A DNA stretch of 64,000 bases, from NCBI RefSeq assembly GCF_025460765.1, contig NZ_JAMWEG010000010.1, forward strand, positions 62,001 through 126,000. Direction: 5' to 3'. This DNA comes from Micromonospora sp. MA102 (GTDB lineage Bacteria; Actinomycetota; Actinomycetes; Mycobacteriales; Micromonosporaceae). Below the pieces are notes generated by a model. That model saw only the letters and a program-made list of their open reading frames with translations, was not told where the DNA came from and did not search any database. This document shows positions 16,829-25,425 of this stretch, piece after piece (the stretch's first letter is position 1; every line of letters starts with the position of its first letter). Made by a program: the position numbers and the translations under genes.

Positions 16829-16853
16829 GTTTCCACGCATCCGGTGCGGGTAG
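16829..16853 (+). promoter_or_regulatory. SigB/SigH-like stress promoter before the AI-2E-family gene
   Basis: GTTTC (16829-16833), 14 nt spacer, GGGTAG (16848-16853). The ATG of the next gene is 9 nt downstream, so the message would have almost no leader. Confidence 0.5.
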
Positions 16854-16862
16854 CCGCGCCGG

Positions 16863-17987
16863 ATGAGCAGAGCCGACGACCGGTCCACCGCCCGCCGGGC
16901 GCTGATCGTGATCGGTCTGGTGCTCGCCACGCTGATCGTGCTGGCGCTGGTCTGGGCGACCCGGCGGGTGCTGGTCTGGGGCCTCGTCGCGGCGTTCTTC
17001 GCGGTGGCCCTGAACCCCCTGGTCGACCGGGTGGAACGGCGGCTGGTCCGGCGCCGGGCGCTGGCCACCCTGCTGGTCTTCCTGGCCACCTTCGTGCTGC
17101 TGGCCGCGCTCGGCGCGATGATCGTGCTGCCGCTGGCCGACGAGCTGGGCCGGTTCGCCGACCGGGCGCCGGGGCTGCTCCGCGAGGCGCGCGCCGGGCG
17201 GGGACCGGTCGGCGAGGTCCTCAACCGGTTCCACCTGCTCCGGTACGCCGACACCCACGCCGACCAGATCGAGCGCTACGGCTCCCGGCTCGGCCAGCCG
17301 GCGGTCGGGGTGCTCCGGGGCGTGCTGGAGATCGTCGCCGCGGTGCTCACCGTGGTGGTGCTGGCATACCTGATGGTGCTGGAAGCCCCGAAGATCATCG
17401 GGGGCACGCTCCAGCTGATCGGCGACGGCGCGGCGGAACGGCTGCGGCGCATCGGCCGGGACTCCTCCCGGATCATCACCGGCTACCTCAGCGGCAACCT
17501 GCTCATCAGCGTCATCTGCGGCGGCCTGACCTTCGCGGTGCTCTTCCTCGTCGGGGTGCCGTTCGCCGGGGTGATCGCCCTGGTGGTCGCACTGGCCGAC
17601 CTGGTGCCGCTGGTCGGGGCCACCATCGGGGCGATCGTCGCGGCGGGGGCCGGGTTCCTGCACTCCCCCACGGCCGGCGTGGTGGTGCTGGTCTTCTTCG
17701 TGATCTACCAGCAGGTCGAGAACCACCTGCTGCAACCGGTCATCATGGCCCGCGCGGTCCGCCTGAACCCGTTGACCGTGCTGGTGAGCGTGCTGCTCGC
17801 CGCCGAGCTGGCCGGCCTGGTGGGTGCCCTGCTGGCCATCCCGATGGCCGGCATCGGGCAGGTGCTGCTGCGCGAGTTCGCGCGGACCGGCCGGCAGGCC
17901 CTGCCCGTCCCGGCGCCCGGGGGGCCGGACGCCGCGGCCGGCGGTCGGGCTCCCGGGGACGGGAAGCCGCCGCCGGCCGGCGGTTGA
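16863..17987 (+). CDS. AI-2E family transporter (PerM-like)
   Basis: 374 residues with about eight membrane helices in the AI-2E/PerM arrangement: two pairs near the N-terminus, a soluble amphipathic region (about 95-150) and the conserved C-terminal helices with IITGYLSGNLLISVICG, VALADLVPLVGATIGAIVA and QQVENHLLQPVIMARAVRLN. Known members export autoinducer-like signals or act as Na+/H+ antiporters or permeases. The Pro/Gly-rich tail (about 345-374) is probably disordered. The stress-type promoter upstream suggests expression outside rapid growth. Confidence 0.92.
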   Translation: MSRADDRSTARRALIVIGLVLATLIVLALVWATRRVLVWGLVAAFFAVALNPLVDRVERRLVRRRALATLLVFLATFVLLAALGAMIVLPLADELGRFADRAPGLLREARAGRGPVGEVLNRFHLLRYADTHADQIERYGSRLGQPAVGVLRGVLEIVAAVLTVVVLAYLMVLEAPKIIGGTLQLIGDGAAERLRRIGRDSSRIITGYLSGNLLISVICGGLTFAVLFLVGVPFAGVIALVVALADLVPLVGATIGAIVAAGAGFLHSPTAGVVVLVFFVIYQQVENHLLQPVIMARAVRLNPLTVLVSVLLAAELAGLVGALLAIPMAGIGQVLLREFARTGRQALPVPAPGGPDAAAGGRAPGDGKPPPAGG

Positions 17988-18003
17988 GCCGCGCGGACCG
18001 GAG

Positions 18004-19302
18004 TCAGCGGCGCCGCACCATCTCGGGCGACTCGCTCTCCAACGGCACCGCGTTCGCCGGGACCAGGCCGAGCTGCACGGCCGGCCGGGTCAGGGTGGCG
18101 TCGAGCAACCAGTCCGCGCCGACCCGCGCCCGGTTGCTCGGCATGGCGTAGAGGTGGTAGCCGCGGGTGACCGCCTTGGCCGGCAGGCCGCCCAGTGGCA
18201 CGTGCAGCGGGTTGGCCGCCGCCTCCTTGCCGCCCAGGTCGACCACCCAGCCCAGGTCGCGGTGCTTGTACGTCTTCCGGGTGCCCTTCCCGTAGGAGGC
18301 GGCGATGTTGTGGGCCGCGAGCTTGCCCTGCCGCTGCGCGTGCTGGGCGGTCATGGCGCAGATCTGCCCGGGGCGGGTCGGATCGGGCACGGCCGCCGCG
18401 TCGCCGCAGGCGAACACCTCCGGGTAGCCGGGGACGTTCAGGTACTCGTCCACCACGAGGCGGCCCCGCTCGGTACGCAGCCCCAGTTCGGCCACGAACG
18501 GGTCGGGGCGCACCCCCACGCACCAGACCAGGCTGCACGTCGGGACGTACTCGCCGTCGGTGAGCAGCACCCCGTCCGGGGTGGCCTCGGAGACCGAGGT
18601 GCCCATGCGCACATCGACGCCGCGCCGGCGCAGCACCCGGTCGGCCGTGACGGACAGGCGCTGGTCCAGCTCGGGCAGCACGCGCGGGGCGACGTCCAGC
18701 AGCATCCAGCGGGGCCGCACCTTGAGGTGGGGTCGCTGGGCCATCAGCCGGTCGGTGAAGAGCTGGCCGTGCGCGGCGACCTCGGTGCCGGTGTAGCCCG
18801 CGCCGACCACCACGAAGGTGGTCCGGGACCGCTGCTCCGCCGGGTCCTCGGCCAGCTCGGCCAGCTCGATCTGGCGGACCACGTGGTCGTGCAGGTAGAG
18901 CGCCTCGGGCAGGCCCCGGAAGCCGTGCGCGTACTCGGTCACCCCGGGGATCGGCAGCAGCTTGTTCACGCTGCCCACGCAGAGCACCAGCCGGTCGTAC
19001 GCGAGCTGGCCGTGGTCCCCCTCGACGGAGCGGTAGCCGACCCAGCGGTTCTGCAGGTCGACCCGGTCCGCCTCGCCGATCACCACGCGGACGCCGTCGA
19101 GGGTGCCGGCGAGCGGCACGGCGATCCGGGTGGGCTCGACCACGCCGGCGGCGACCTCGGGCAGCAGCGGCAGGTAGAGGAAGTAGTCGGTCGTGTTCAG
19201 CACGACGATCTCAGCCCGCTTGCCGGCCAGCCGGCTCAACGTCTTCGCCGCGTGGTATCCGGCGAACCCGGCCCCCACGATCACCACACGAGGTTTCGTC
19301 AT
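18004..19302 (-). CDS. Type II NADH dehydrogenase-like FAD oxidoreductase
   Basis: 432 residues from the ATG at 19302 (MTKPRVVIVGAGFAGYHAAK). Two Rossmann motifs are visible: GAGFAGYHAAKTL for FAD near the N-terminus and VVVGAGYTGTEVAAHG (about 160-175) for NAD(P)H, plus the FAD-ribityl motif VFACGDAAAVPDP. The C-terminal ~50 residues carry the membrane-binding amphipathic part seen in NDH-2. It should pass electrons from NADH to quinone without pumping protons. A GTTTG-N14-GGGAAC element upstream resembles the stress promoters of this window but has a mismatched -10. Confidence 0.9.
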   Translation of the reverse strand: MTKPRVVIVGAGFAGYHAAKTLSRLAGKRAEIVVLNTTDYFLYLPLLPEVAAGVVEPTRIAVPLAGTLDGVRVVIGEADRVDLQNRWVGYRSVEGDHGQLAYDRLVLCVGSVNKLLPIPGVTEYAHGFRGLPEALYLHDHVVRQIELAELAEDPAEQRSRTTFVVVGAGYTGTEVAAHGQLFTDRLMAQRPHLKVRPRWMLLDVAPRVLPELDQRLSVTADRVLRRRGVDVRMGTSVSEATPDGVLLTDGEYVPTCSLVWCVGVRPDPFVAELGLRTERGRLVVDEYLNVPGYPEVFACGDAAAVPDPTRPGQICAMTAQHAQRQGKLAAHNIAASYGKGTRKTYKHRDLGWVVDLGGKEAAANPLHVPLGGLPAKAVTRGYHLYAMPSNRARVGADWLLDATLTRPAVQLGLVPANAVPLESESPEMVRRR

Positions 19303-19343
19303 GCCTGCTGCCGTTCCCGTCGAGGACCCCGACAAACGTGGCG

Positions 19344-21494
19344 TCAGGAGGGGGCGATCCGGACGTATCCCGTCCGGCCGACCGCCTCGAGGTCCCAGCA
19401 GCGGCCGAAGGCGCGGACCCGCTCGGCGGTGATCCGGCCCAGCTCGGGCGGCACGTCCGGGTCGAGCTGCAACCGCCCGTCGACCGGGTTGAGGTCGAGC
19501 ATGGCCCGGACCAGGGCCAGCGGGGCGCCGGCCGCCCAGGCCTGCGGGCTGCACGCGGTCGGGTACGGCACGGCGAACATGGTCCGGTGCCGCGAGTACC
19601 CACTGAGCGCCTCCGGCAGCCGGTAGCCGAACTGCTCGGCCACGTCGAGCAGGGCCAGGGCGACCCGGTTGGCCTCGGCCCGGTAGCCGTAGCGGACCAG
19701 CCCGAGCGCCGCGATCGAGTTGTCGTGCGGCCACACCGTGCCGAGGTGGTAGCCGAGGGCGTTGTACGGCCGGTCCTCGCGGGACAGGGTGCGGATGCCC
19801 CAGCCGGAGAACATGTCCTCGTGCATGAGCTGGCGCACCACCGCGCCGGCGCGCTCGGGCGGGACGATGCCGCTCCACAGCAGGTGGCCCATGTTGGAGG
19901 TCTTCGAGTCGATCGGGGTCTTGTCGCCGTCGAGGCCGACCGCGTAGAAGCCGCCCCGCTCGTCGAGCCAGAAGTCCCGGTTGAACCGCTCGTAGAGCCG
20001 GGCGGCGTCGGCGCGCAGCCGGGCGGCCAGCGACGCGTCGGCCAGCGGGCCGTCCGCCAACTCGGCCAGGCGCAGCTTCGCGTCGTAGGTGTAGCCCTGG
20101 ATCTCGCAGGTGGCGATCGGCAGCACCGGGATCCGGCCGTCGGAGAAGCAGACCCCGTCCGGGGAGTCCCGCCAGCACTGGTTGCCCAGCCCTTCCGGCG
20201 AGCGGGTGGCGTACTCGACGTAGCCGTCGCCGTCCCGGTCGCCGTAGGTGTCGATCCAGTGCAGCGCGGCGAGCGCGTGCTCGCGCAGGCGGCGGACGAG
20301 GTCGTCGTCCCGGCTCCACCGCCAGTACTCGGACAGCAGGATTAACCAGAGCTGGGTGGCGTCCGCCGTCCCGTAGTACGGGGTGTACGGCTTGGCTCCG
20401 GTGCGGGTCAGTTCGCCGCTGCGCACCTCGTGGAGGATGCGGCCGGGCTCCTCGTCGGTGAAGTCGTCGCACCGGGTGCCCTGGAGCCGGGCGAGTGCCA
20501 GCAGCGCGCCCTGGGCCAGGCCCGGCCCGGCCACCAGCGTCTGGTAGGCGGTGATCAGGGTGTCCCGGCCGAACACGGTCAGGAACCATGGCAGCCCGGC
20601 GCCGGGCAGCATGACCCGCTGGCCCTTGACCTCCAGGTCGAGCCGGAGCGCGGCCAGGTCGTGACGGGACCGGCGGGTGATCCGTTCCAGCACCGGGTTG
20701 TCGCTGTCCAGCATCGCGCGGGTTTCCATCCAGCGACGCAGCGGGTCATCGGCCCGCCGGTGCAGCACCTCCGCGATGTCACCGCGCACGGGCTCCACGA
20801 CGCCCAGTCCCGGCGGCAGCGGCACCTCCAGGTCCACCTGCCAGCCCTCACGGGGGTCCAGTTCGACCTGCCAGACCAGATCGTCGCCGTCGATCCGGTC
20901 CGGCGGCCGGCTGGAGCGCAGCTCGGTGGCGGCCGTGAAGCCGTCCCGGTCGTACCGGAAGAAGAGCGTGGAGCCGTCGGCGCCGTGCCGGCGGACGATG
21001 TCGGCGGAGCGGTCCCGCACCCCGGATTTGACCTCGAACAGGTCGGCGAAGTCCGCGGCGACGGCCAGCCGGACCTCGAACCGGACCGGTTCGGTGCAGA
21101 ACGACACGAATTCGATGCGCTCGTGGAACCCGTCGCCGACGTAGCGCAGCCGGCGGGCGGTCAGGCTGTCCGGCGGCAACCCGGGCAGCTCGGGATTGGT
21201 GAGCATGAACTGGGCGGAGTAGTGGTCGATGGTCTCCGAGCGCAGCACCGGAAACCGGTGCCCGTCGATGGTCAGCACCCAGCCACTGACCAACCGGGTG
21301 TCCAGGTGGACCAGCCCGCCGATGCTGCCCGGGGGCACGTCTCCGGCGGGGTCGGAGTACATGAAGGTAGGCCCGCTGAGCACCGCGAGCGACTCGGGCC
21401 CCAGTTCGGGCGGGACGGCTCGCTGGTCGCCGGGTCCGGTGGTGACCGCCAGGCCGGGGTTCGGGTTGGCGGGGGTCGGACGCGCGACAGCCAT
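19344..21494 (-). CDS. Glycogen debranching-type (amylo-alpha-1,6-glucosidase-like) protein
   Basis: 716 residues from the ATG at 21494 (MAVARPTPANPNPG); an ATG at 21566 is possible. The N-terminal ~200 residues are the glycogen-debranching N-domain (VLSGPTFMYSDPAGDV, LDTRLVSGWVL). The C-terminal (alpha/alpha)6 part has WFLTVFGRDTLITAYQT, YYGTADATQLWLILL, NQCWRDSPDGV and GTVWPHDNSIAALGLVRYG, which hold the acidic residues of GH63/GH133-type barrels. It probably debranches or trims a glucan or a compatible-solute oligosaccharide. It is divergent from the M28 peptidase gene. Confidence 0.88.
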   Translation of the reverse strand: MAVARPTPANPNPGLAVTTGPGDQRAVPPELGPESLAVLSGPTFMYSDPAGDVPPGSIGGLVHLDTRLVSGWVLTIDGHRFPVLRSETIDHYSAQFMLTNPELPGLPPDSLTARRLRYVGDGFHERIEFVSFCTEPVRFEVRLAVAADFADLFEVKSGVRDRSADIVRRHGADGSTLFFRYDRDGFTAATELRSSRPPDRIDGDDLVWQVELDPREGWQVDLEVPLPPGLGVVEPVRGDIAEVLHRRADDPLRRWMETRAMLDSDNPVLERITRRSRHDLAALRLDLEVKGQRVMLPGAGLPWFLTVFGRDTLITAYQTLVAGPGLAQGALLALARLQGTRCDDFTDEEPGRILHEVRSGELTRTGAKPYTPYYGTADATQLWLILLSEYWRWSRDDDLVRRLREHALAALHWIDTYGDRDGDGYVEYATRSPEGLGNQCWRDSPDGVCFSDGRIPVLPIATCEIQGYTYDAKLRLAELADGPLADASLAARLRADAARLYERFNRDFWLDERGGFYAVGLDGDKTPIDSKTSNMGHLLWSGIVPPERAGAVVRQLMHEDMFSGWGIRTLSREDRPYNALGYHLGTVWPHDNSIAALGLVRYGYRAEANRVALALLDVAEQFGYRLPEALSGYSRHRTMFAVPYPTACSPQAWAAGAPLALVRAMLDLNPVDGRLQLDPDVPPELGRITAERVRAFGRCWDLEAVGRTGYVRIAPS

Positions 21495-21610
21495 GCCGCC
21501 CACCGTAGGAGGAGGGCGGGCGAGTCCCGCCTCACCCGTTCCGGGTGAATTCCGGTCATCAATCATTGCCTATATGGACAACTGTCACGATCGCGGGCGA
21601 GGATGCCCTG

Positions 21611-23059
21611 ATGGGAACCAACGAGACCGCCGGGGGCCGGCCCACAAGGTCCACCCGGCGCACCTTCCTCACCGCCTCCGCCGCGGCCACGGCCGCCACC
21701 GTCGCCGTGCCCCTGACCGCCACGCCGGCCACCGCCGGCGGCACCCACACGCCGCCCGGCCCCGGGCACCCCGTCCGGCCCCAGCCGCCGGGCCGCGACC
21801 TGACCGCGCTGCTGCGCGAGATCGACCGGGACCGCATCGAGGCCACCGTCCGCCGGCTCGCCGCGTTCGGCACCCGGCACACGCTCTCCGCCCAGGACGA
21901 TCCGGTACGCGGGATCGGCGCCGCCCGGGACTGGATCCACACCCAGCTCACCGGGTACGCCGGCGCCTCCGGCGGCCGGATGACCGTCGCACTCCAGTCG
22001 TACGTCCAGCAGCCCGCCTCCCGCATCCCGACTCCCACCACCATCACCAACGTGGTGGCCACCCTGCGCGGCGACACCGCACCGGGTCGCGTCTACGTGA
22101 TCACCGGCCACTACGACTCGCGCGCGACCGACGTGATGGACGCGGTCAGCGACGCCCCGGGCGCCGACGACGACGCCTCCGGCGTGGCGGTCGTGATGGA
22201 ACTGGCCCGGGTGCTGGCCACCCGGCGCACCGAGGCCACCATCGTCCTCGCCGCGGTGGCCGCCGAGGAGCAGGGGCTGTACGGCTCGGCGTACCTGGCC
22301 GGGCAGCTCAAGGCCGCCGGGGTGGACGTCCAGGCCATGTTCAGCAACGACATCGTCGGGAGCAGCACCGCCGACGACGGCACCCGCGACCCGCGGACCG
22401 TCCGGCTCTTCGCCGAGGGCGTGCCGACCGCCGAGACCCCGGCCGAGGCGAGTGTGCGCCAGTCCGTCGGCGGCGAGAACGACTCCCCGTCCCGGCAGCT
22501 CGCCCGGTTCGTGTCGGACGTGGCCGACAACGGCGCGACCGGGATGCGGGTCCGGGTGATCTACCGGCGGGACCGCTACCTGCGCGGCAGCGACCACATC
22601 TCGTTCCTGCGCGAGGGCTGGCCGGCCGGCCGGTTCACCGAACCCAACGAGGACTTCGCCCACCAGCACCAGGACGTCCGGGTGATCGACGGCGTCCAGT
22701 ACGGCGACCTGCCGGAGTTCTGCGACTTCGACTACATCACCCGGGTGGCCCGGGTGAACGCGGCGACGCTGTGGTCCCTCGCGCAGGCGCCGGGCACCCC
22801 GAAAGGGGTCACCGTCGTCACCACCAACCTGACCAACGACACCACCCTGCGGTGGCAGCGCGGCACCGAACCGGACCTCGCCGGCTACGAGGTGGTGTGG
22901 CGGGAGACCACCGCCCCCGCGTGGCAGAAGGTGCTGCCGGTAGGCGACGTCACCGAGGTGACCATCGACCTGTCCAAGGACAACGTGTTCTTCGGCGTCC
23001 GGGCGGTGGACCGGGCGGGGCACCGCAGCCCGGTGGCGTTCCCCAGGCCGGGCAGCTGA
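21611..23059 (+). CDS. Tat-exported M28-family zinc peptidase with a C-terminal FN3-like domain
   Basis: 482 residues from the ATG at 21611, with GAGG 8 nt upstream. A twin-arginine signal (STRRTFLTASAAAT, then a hydrophobic run ending ATPATAGG) directs folded export. Zinc ligands of the co-catalytic site: His in ITGHYDSRA, Asp in GADDDASGV, Glu-Glu in AAVAAEEQGLYGS, Asp in MFSNDIVGS and a late His in GSDHISFLREG. The last ~90 residues (LTNDTTLRWQRGTEPDLAGY onward) form a fibronectin type III-like module. An extracellular aminopeptidase is expected. Confidence 0.92.
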   Translation: MGTNETAGGRPTRSTRRTFLTASAAATAATVAVPLTATPATAGGTHTPPGPGHPVRPQPPGRDLTALLREIDRDRIEATVRRLAAFGTRHTLSAQDDPVRGIGAARDWIHTQLTGYAGASGGRMTVALQSYVQQPASRIPTPTTITNVVATLRGDTAPGRVYVITGHYDSRATDVMDAVSDAPGADDDASGVAVVMELARVLATRRTEATIVLAAVAAEEQGLYGSAYLAGQLKAAGVDVQAMFSNDIVGSSTADDGTRDPRTVRLFAEGVPTAETPAEASVRQSVGGENDSPSRQLARFVSDVADNGATGMRVRVIYRRDRYLRGSDHISFLREGWPAGRFTEPNEDFAHQHQDVRVIDGVQYGDLPEFCDFDYITRVARVNAATLWSLAQAPGTPKGVTVVTTNLTNDTTLRWQRGTEPDLAGYEVVWRETTAPAWQKVLPVGDVTEVTIDLSKDNVFFGVRAVDRAGHRSPVAFPRPGS

Positions 23060-23079
23060 CCCGGCGAGGCGACGAGACC

Positions 23080-23110
23080 GGTGGCGGCCGCCGTTGGGGC
23101 GGCCGCCACC
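23080..23110. terminator. Bidirectional hairpin terminator
   Basis: A perfect 13 bp stem (GGTGGCGGCCGCC and its complement) with a 5 nt loop lies between the M28 peptidase gene (stop 23059) and the convergent GNAT gene (stop 23117). Confidence 0.75.
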
Positions 23111-23116
23111 GCGCCG

Positions 23117-23650
23117 TCAGCCCCGCCCCGGCTCCGGCGCGGTGATCGCCCAGCGCTCGTGGTCGCGCCAGGCGCCGTCGACGAACAGGTAGTCCGGCGA
23201 GAAGCCCTCCCGCCGGAACCCGAGCCGCTGGGCCAGCTTCTTCGACAGCTCGTTGCCGGGCTGGATGTTCGCCTCCAGCCGGTGCAGCCCCAGCGCGGTG
23301 AACGCGTGCTCGACCACCAGCCGGACCCCGGCCGAGGCGTGCCCGGTGCCGGCGTACGGCAGGAAGGCGGCGTAGCCCAGGTAGCCGCCGCGCAGGGCGC
23401 CCATCACGATGCCGCTGATGTTCGCGTACCCGGCGATCTCGCCGGTGGCCCGGTCGCAGAGCAGGTACCCGGTGCTGTTCCGCGCCCGGATCTTGCGCAG
23501 GTAGGCGGCGTACCGCTCGGCGTCGTCGGGCGCGGCGAGCCACGGGTGGTGCAGGTCGCGGCTGCGCCGGGCGGCGGCGATGAACTCCGCCTCGTCGGCG
23601 GGACGGGGACGGCGGATCGCGACGCGGCCGTCGCTGCGTAGGTACCTCAC
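23117..23650 (-). CDS. GNAT-family N-acetyltransferase (RimJ/RimL-like)
   Basis: 177 residues from the GTG at 23650 (VRYLRSDGRVAIRRP). The RimJ-type GNAT order is clear: RPADEAEFIAAARRS, YLLCDRATGEIAGYANIS, the acetyl-CoA loop region with YLGYAAFLPYAGTGHASAGV, then LEANIQPGNELSKKLAQRLGF, and the final GFSPDYLFVDGAWRDHERWA. Members acetylate the N-terminus of ribosomal proteins or small amines. The longer open frame upstream reads through a non-coding segment. Substrate unknown. Confidence 0.9.
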   Translation of the reverse strand: MRYLRSDGRVAIRRPRPADEAEFIAAARRSRDLHHPWLAAPDDAERYAAYLRKIRARNSTGYLLCDRATGEIAGYANISGIVMGALRGGYLGYAAFLPYAGTGHASAGVRLVVEHAFTALGLHRLEANIQPGNELSKKLAQRLGFRREGFSPDYLFVDGAWRDHERWAITAPEPGRG

Positions 23651-23749
23651 GGTGATCCACTCTCGGTCACCCGCCCGCCCGATGTCCAACCGGGGTCGCG
23701 CCGCCCGCCGGGGTGTCCTAGCGTGGCACCCGAGGACGGGAGGTCGATC

Positions 23750-23815
23750 ATGAGGACTGCTCCACTCGGCACGGTGCTGGTTCCCGCTTCGCCGGTGGGC
23801 GACCCGGTGTCCTGA
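23750..23815 (+). CDS. Possible 21-residue leader peptide
   Basis: ATG at 23750 with GGGAGG 6 nt upstream, the best ribosome site in the region, and a stop at 23815. The peptide starts MRTAPLGTVLVPASPVGD. It has no known domain. The strong translation signal on such a short frame, ahead of an exporter gene, suggests a leader or regulatory peptide (inference). It may be chance. Confidence 0.35.
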   Translation: MRTAPLGTVLVPASPVGDPVS

Positions 23816-23967
23816 CCTGACCGGCGCGGTCTCCGCGCCCACCCGGCGCTTTTCGCCGGCCCGACACCGCCACCCTCATCGCGAAGCGATCCGGTGATCC
23901 GCCCTGCGCGGGTCCCGACGTCCCGGCGTGCCCGCACGCCACCACATCGCTTCCGAGGGAGTTCCTC

Positions 23968-24039
23968 GTGTTTCCGGACGACCCGTCCGGGTGCCGCGTC
24001 GCACCCGGACCACGTACCCCTGCCCGGTGGCCGGCATGA
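23968..24039 (+). CDS. Possible 23-residue leader peptide coupled to the MFS gene
   Basis: GTG at 23968 with GAGGGAG 6 nt upstream; the frame (starts MFPDDPSGCRVAPGP) ends at a TGA that overlaps the ATG of the MFS gene (ATGA at 24036-24039). The MFS start itself has no good ribosome site. Translation of the short frame would therefore both deliver ribosomes to the MFS start and open the hairpins at 23974-24010. Confidence 0.45.
   Translation: MFPDDPSGCRVAPGPRTPARWPA
23974..24010 (+). promoter_or_regulatory. Two mutually exclusive hairpins, attenuator-like
   Basis: Hairpin A: CCGGACG (23974-23980) pairs with CGTCCGG (23984-23990), loop of 3 nt. Hairpin B: GTCCGGGTGC (23985-23994) pairs perfectly with GCACCCGGAC (24001-24010), loop of 6 nt. 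They share 23985-23990, so only one can form at a time. Both lie within the short frame at 23968-24039, as in ribosome-controlled attenuators of resistance genes. Confidence 0.5.
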
Positions 24040-25262
24040 CGGCCACCCGTCCCGCCGACCGGCTCGGCCCCGACTTCCGGCGGCTCTGGACCGCCTCCGC
24101 CGTCTCCAACCTCGGCGACGGCATCACCCTGGTGGCCGCGCCGCTGCTGGTCGCCTCGCTCACCCCGGACCCGGCGGCGGTGGCCGCGGCGGCGCTCGCC
24201 CCGCAACTCCCGTGGCTGCTCCTCGCCCTGGTCAGCGGAGCGCTCGTGGACCGGCTCGACCGCCGCCGGCTGGTCGTCGCGGTCAACCTGGGTCGGGCCC
24301 TGGTGCTGGCCGCGCTGGCCGGGACCGTGCTCGCCGGGGTGGCCACGGTGCCTCTGATCTGCCTCGCGTTCTTCCTCACCGGTGTCGGCGAGACCCTGGC
24401 CGACACCGCGGCCGGGGCGCTGCTGCCGTCGGTGGTGCCCGCCGATCGCCTGGAGCAGGCCAACAGCCGGCTCTCCGCCACCTTCGTGATCGGCAACCAG
24501 TTCGTGGCAAAGCCGCTCGGGGCGTACCTCTTCGTGTGCGCGGCGGCGCTGCCGTTCGGGGTCGACGCGGCCAGCTTCGGGCTGGCCGCGCTGCTGCTGG
24601 CCCTGCTGCGCCGGCGACCCGTCCCGTCCGCGGAGCCGCGGACGCCCGCTGCTCCGCGCCGGTCGCTGCGGGCCGACGTGCTGGAAGGTGTACGCGCGCT
24701 GTGGGCCGTGCCGGTGCTGCGCACCCTGGCCGGCTGCATCGCCGTCATGAACGTCGCCTTCTGCGCCGCGTTCGCCGCCTTCGTGCTGTACGCCCGCCAG
24801 CGGCTCGGCCTCGCCGAGGTCGGGTACGGGCTGCTGCTGACCGCCTTGGCGCTCGGCGGGCTGGCCGGCAGCGCGCTGGCCACCCGGCTGCGCGCCCGGT
24901 TCGGCACCCCCGCGCTGCTGCGGGTCGGCCTGCTGATCGAGGTCGGGCTCCAACTCGTCCTGGCCGGCACCCGAAGCCCGGCGGTCGCCGGCGTGGCGCT
25001 GTGCGTGTGGGGCGGGCACGCCATGGTCTGGGGCGTGCTGGTCGTGTCGCTGCGGCAGCGCCTCGTGCCGGACCGGCTGCACGGCCGGGTGACCAGCGTC
25101 TACGCCCTGGCCGACCTGGGTGGGGCGGCGCTGGGCACCGCCACGGGCGGCGTCCTGGCCCGGGCGACCGGGAGCATCCTGGCGCCGTTCTGGCTGGCCG
25201 CGGCGGCACTCACGGTGCTCACCGTGCTGGTGTGGCGCCGGCTGGGCGACACCGGGCGCTGA
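24036..25262 (+). CDS. MFS transporter, EntS/MdtH-like exporter group
   Basis: 408 residues from the ATG at 24036 (MTATRPADRLGPDFRRLW). Twelve hydrophobic helices; the cytoplasmic loop 2-3 motif GALVDRLDRRRLV and the sequence AVSNLGDGITLVAAPLL place it in the MFS_3 group that contains the enterobactin exporter EntS and drug exporters. It probably exports a toxic or secreted small molecule. Expression is likely controlled through its leader. A hairpin terminator follows. The group resembles the MFS domain fused to the NRPS at 53332. Confidence 0.9.
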   Translation: MTATRPADRLGPDFRRLWTASAVSNLGDGITLVAAPLLVASLTPDPAAVAAAALAPQLPWLLLALVSGALVDRLDRRRLVVAVNLGRALVLAALAGTVLAGVATVPLICLAFFLTGVGETLADTAAGALLPSVVPADRLEQANSRLSATFVIGNQFVAKPLGAYLFVCAAALPFGVDAASFGLAALLLALLRRRPVPSAEPRTPAAPRRSLRADVLEGVRALWAVPVLRTLAGCIAVMNVAFCAAFAAFVLYARQRLGLAEVGYGLLLTALALGGLAGSALATRLRARFGTPALLRVGLLIEVGLQLVLAGTRSPAVAGVALCVWGGHAMVWGVLVVSLRQRLVPDRLHGRVTSVYALADLGGAALGTATGGVLARATGSILAPFWLAAAALTVLTVLVWRRLGDTGR

Positions 25263-25272
25263 TCCGCCCGGC

Positions 25273-25306
25273 GCCGGTGGGGAGGCCGTCCGGTCTCCCC
25301 ACCGGC
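25273..25306 (+). terminator. Hairpin terminator after the MFS gene
   Basis: Perfect 12 bp stem (GCCGGTGGGGAG and its complement) with a 10 nt loop, 11 nt after the MFS stop codon. Confidence 0.7.
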
Positions 25307-25425
25307 ATCCCCCAACCGCCTCCTCTCGGTCACCTCGGCGTCATGTCGGTGTCGCCGCGCCGACCGATGCCTCCAGCAGGTTGGGGTCACGCCGGAGCGG
25401 CCGGCCGACCAGCGGAGGACCAGCA

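Larger units (their letters stand above)
23651..24035. other. Leader region before the MFS gene
   Basis: 385 nt without a conventional gene between the divergent GNAT and MFS genes. It holds two short open frames with good ribosome sites (23750 and 23968), a TAGCGT box at about 23720 that could be a -10, several small GC hairpins (for example GCGCGG/CCGCGC with a 3 nt loop and CCGGCG/CGCCGG) and the alternative hairpins at 23974-24010. Confidence 0.6.

Noticed and set aside
18004..20589. One 861-codon frame spanning the NDH-2 gene and part of the next gene
   Set aside because: The first half reads out of frame across the debranching-type enzyme; the real NDH-2 start is the ATG at 19302 with the FAD motif directly after it.
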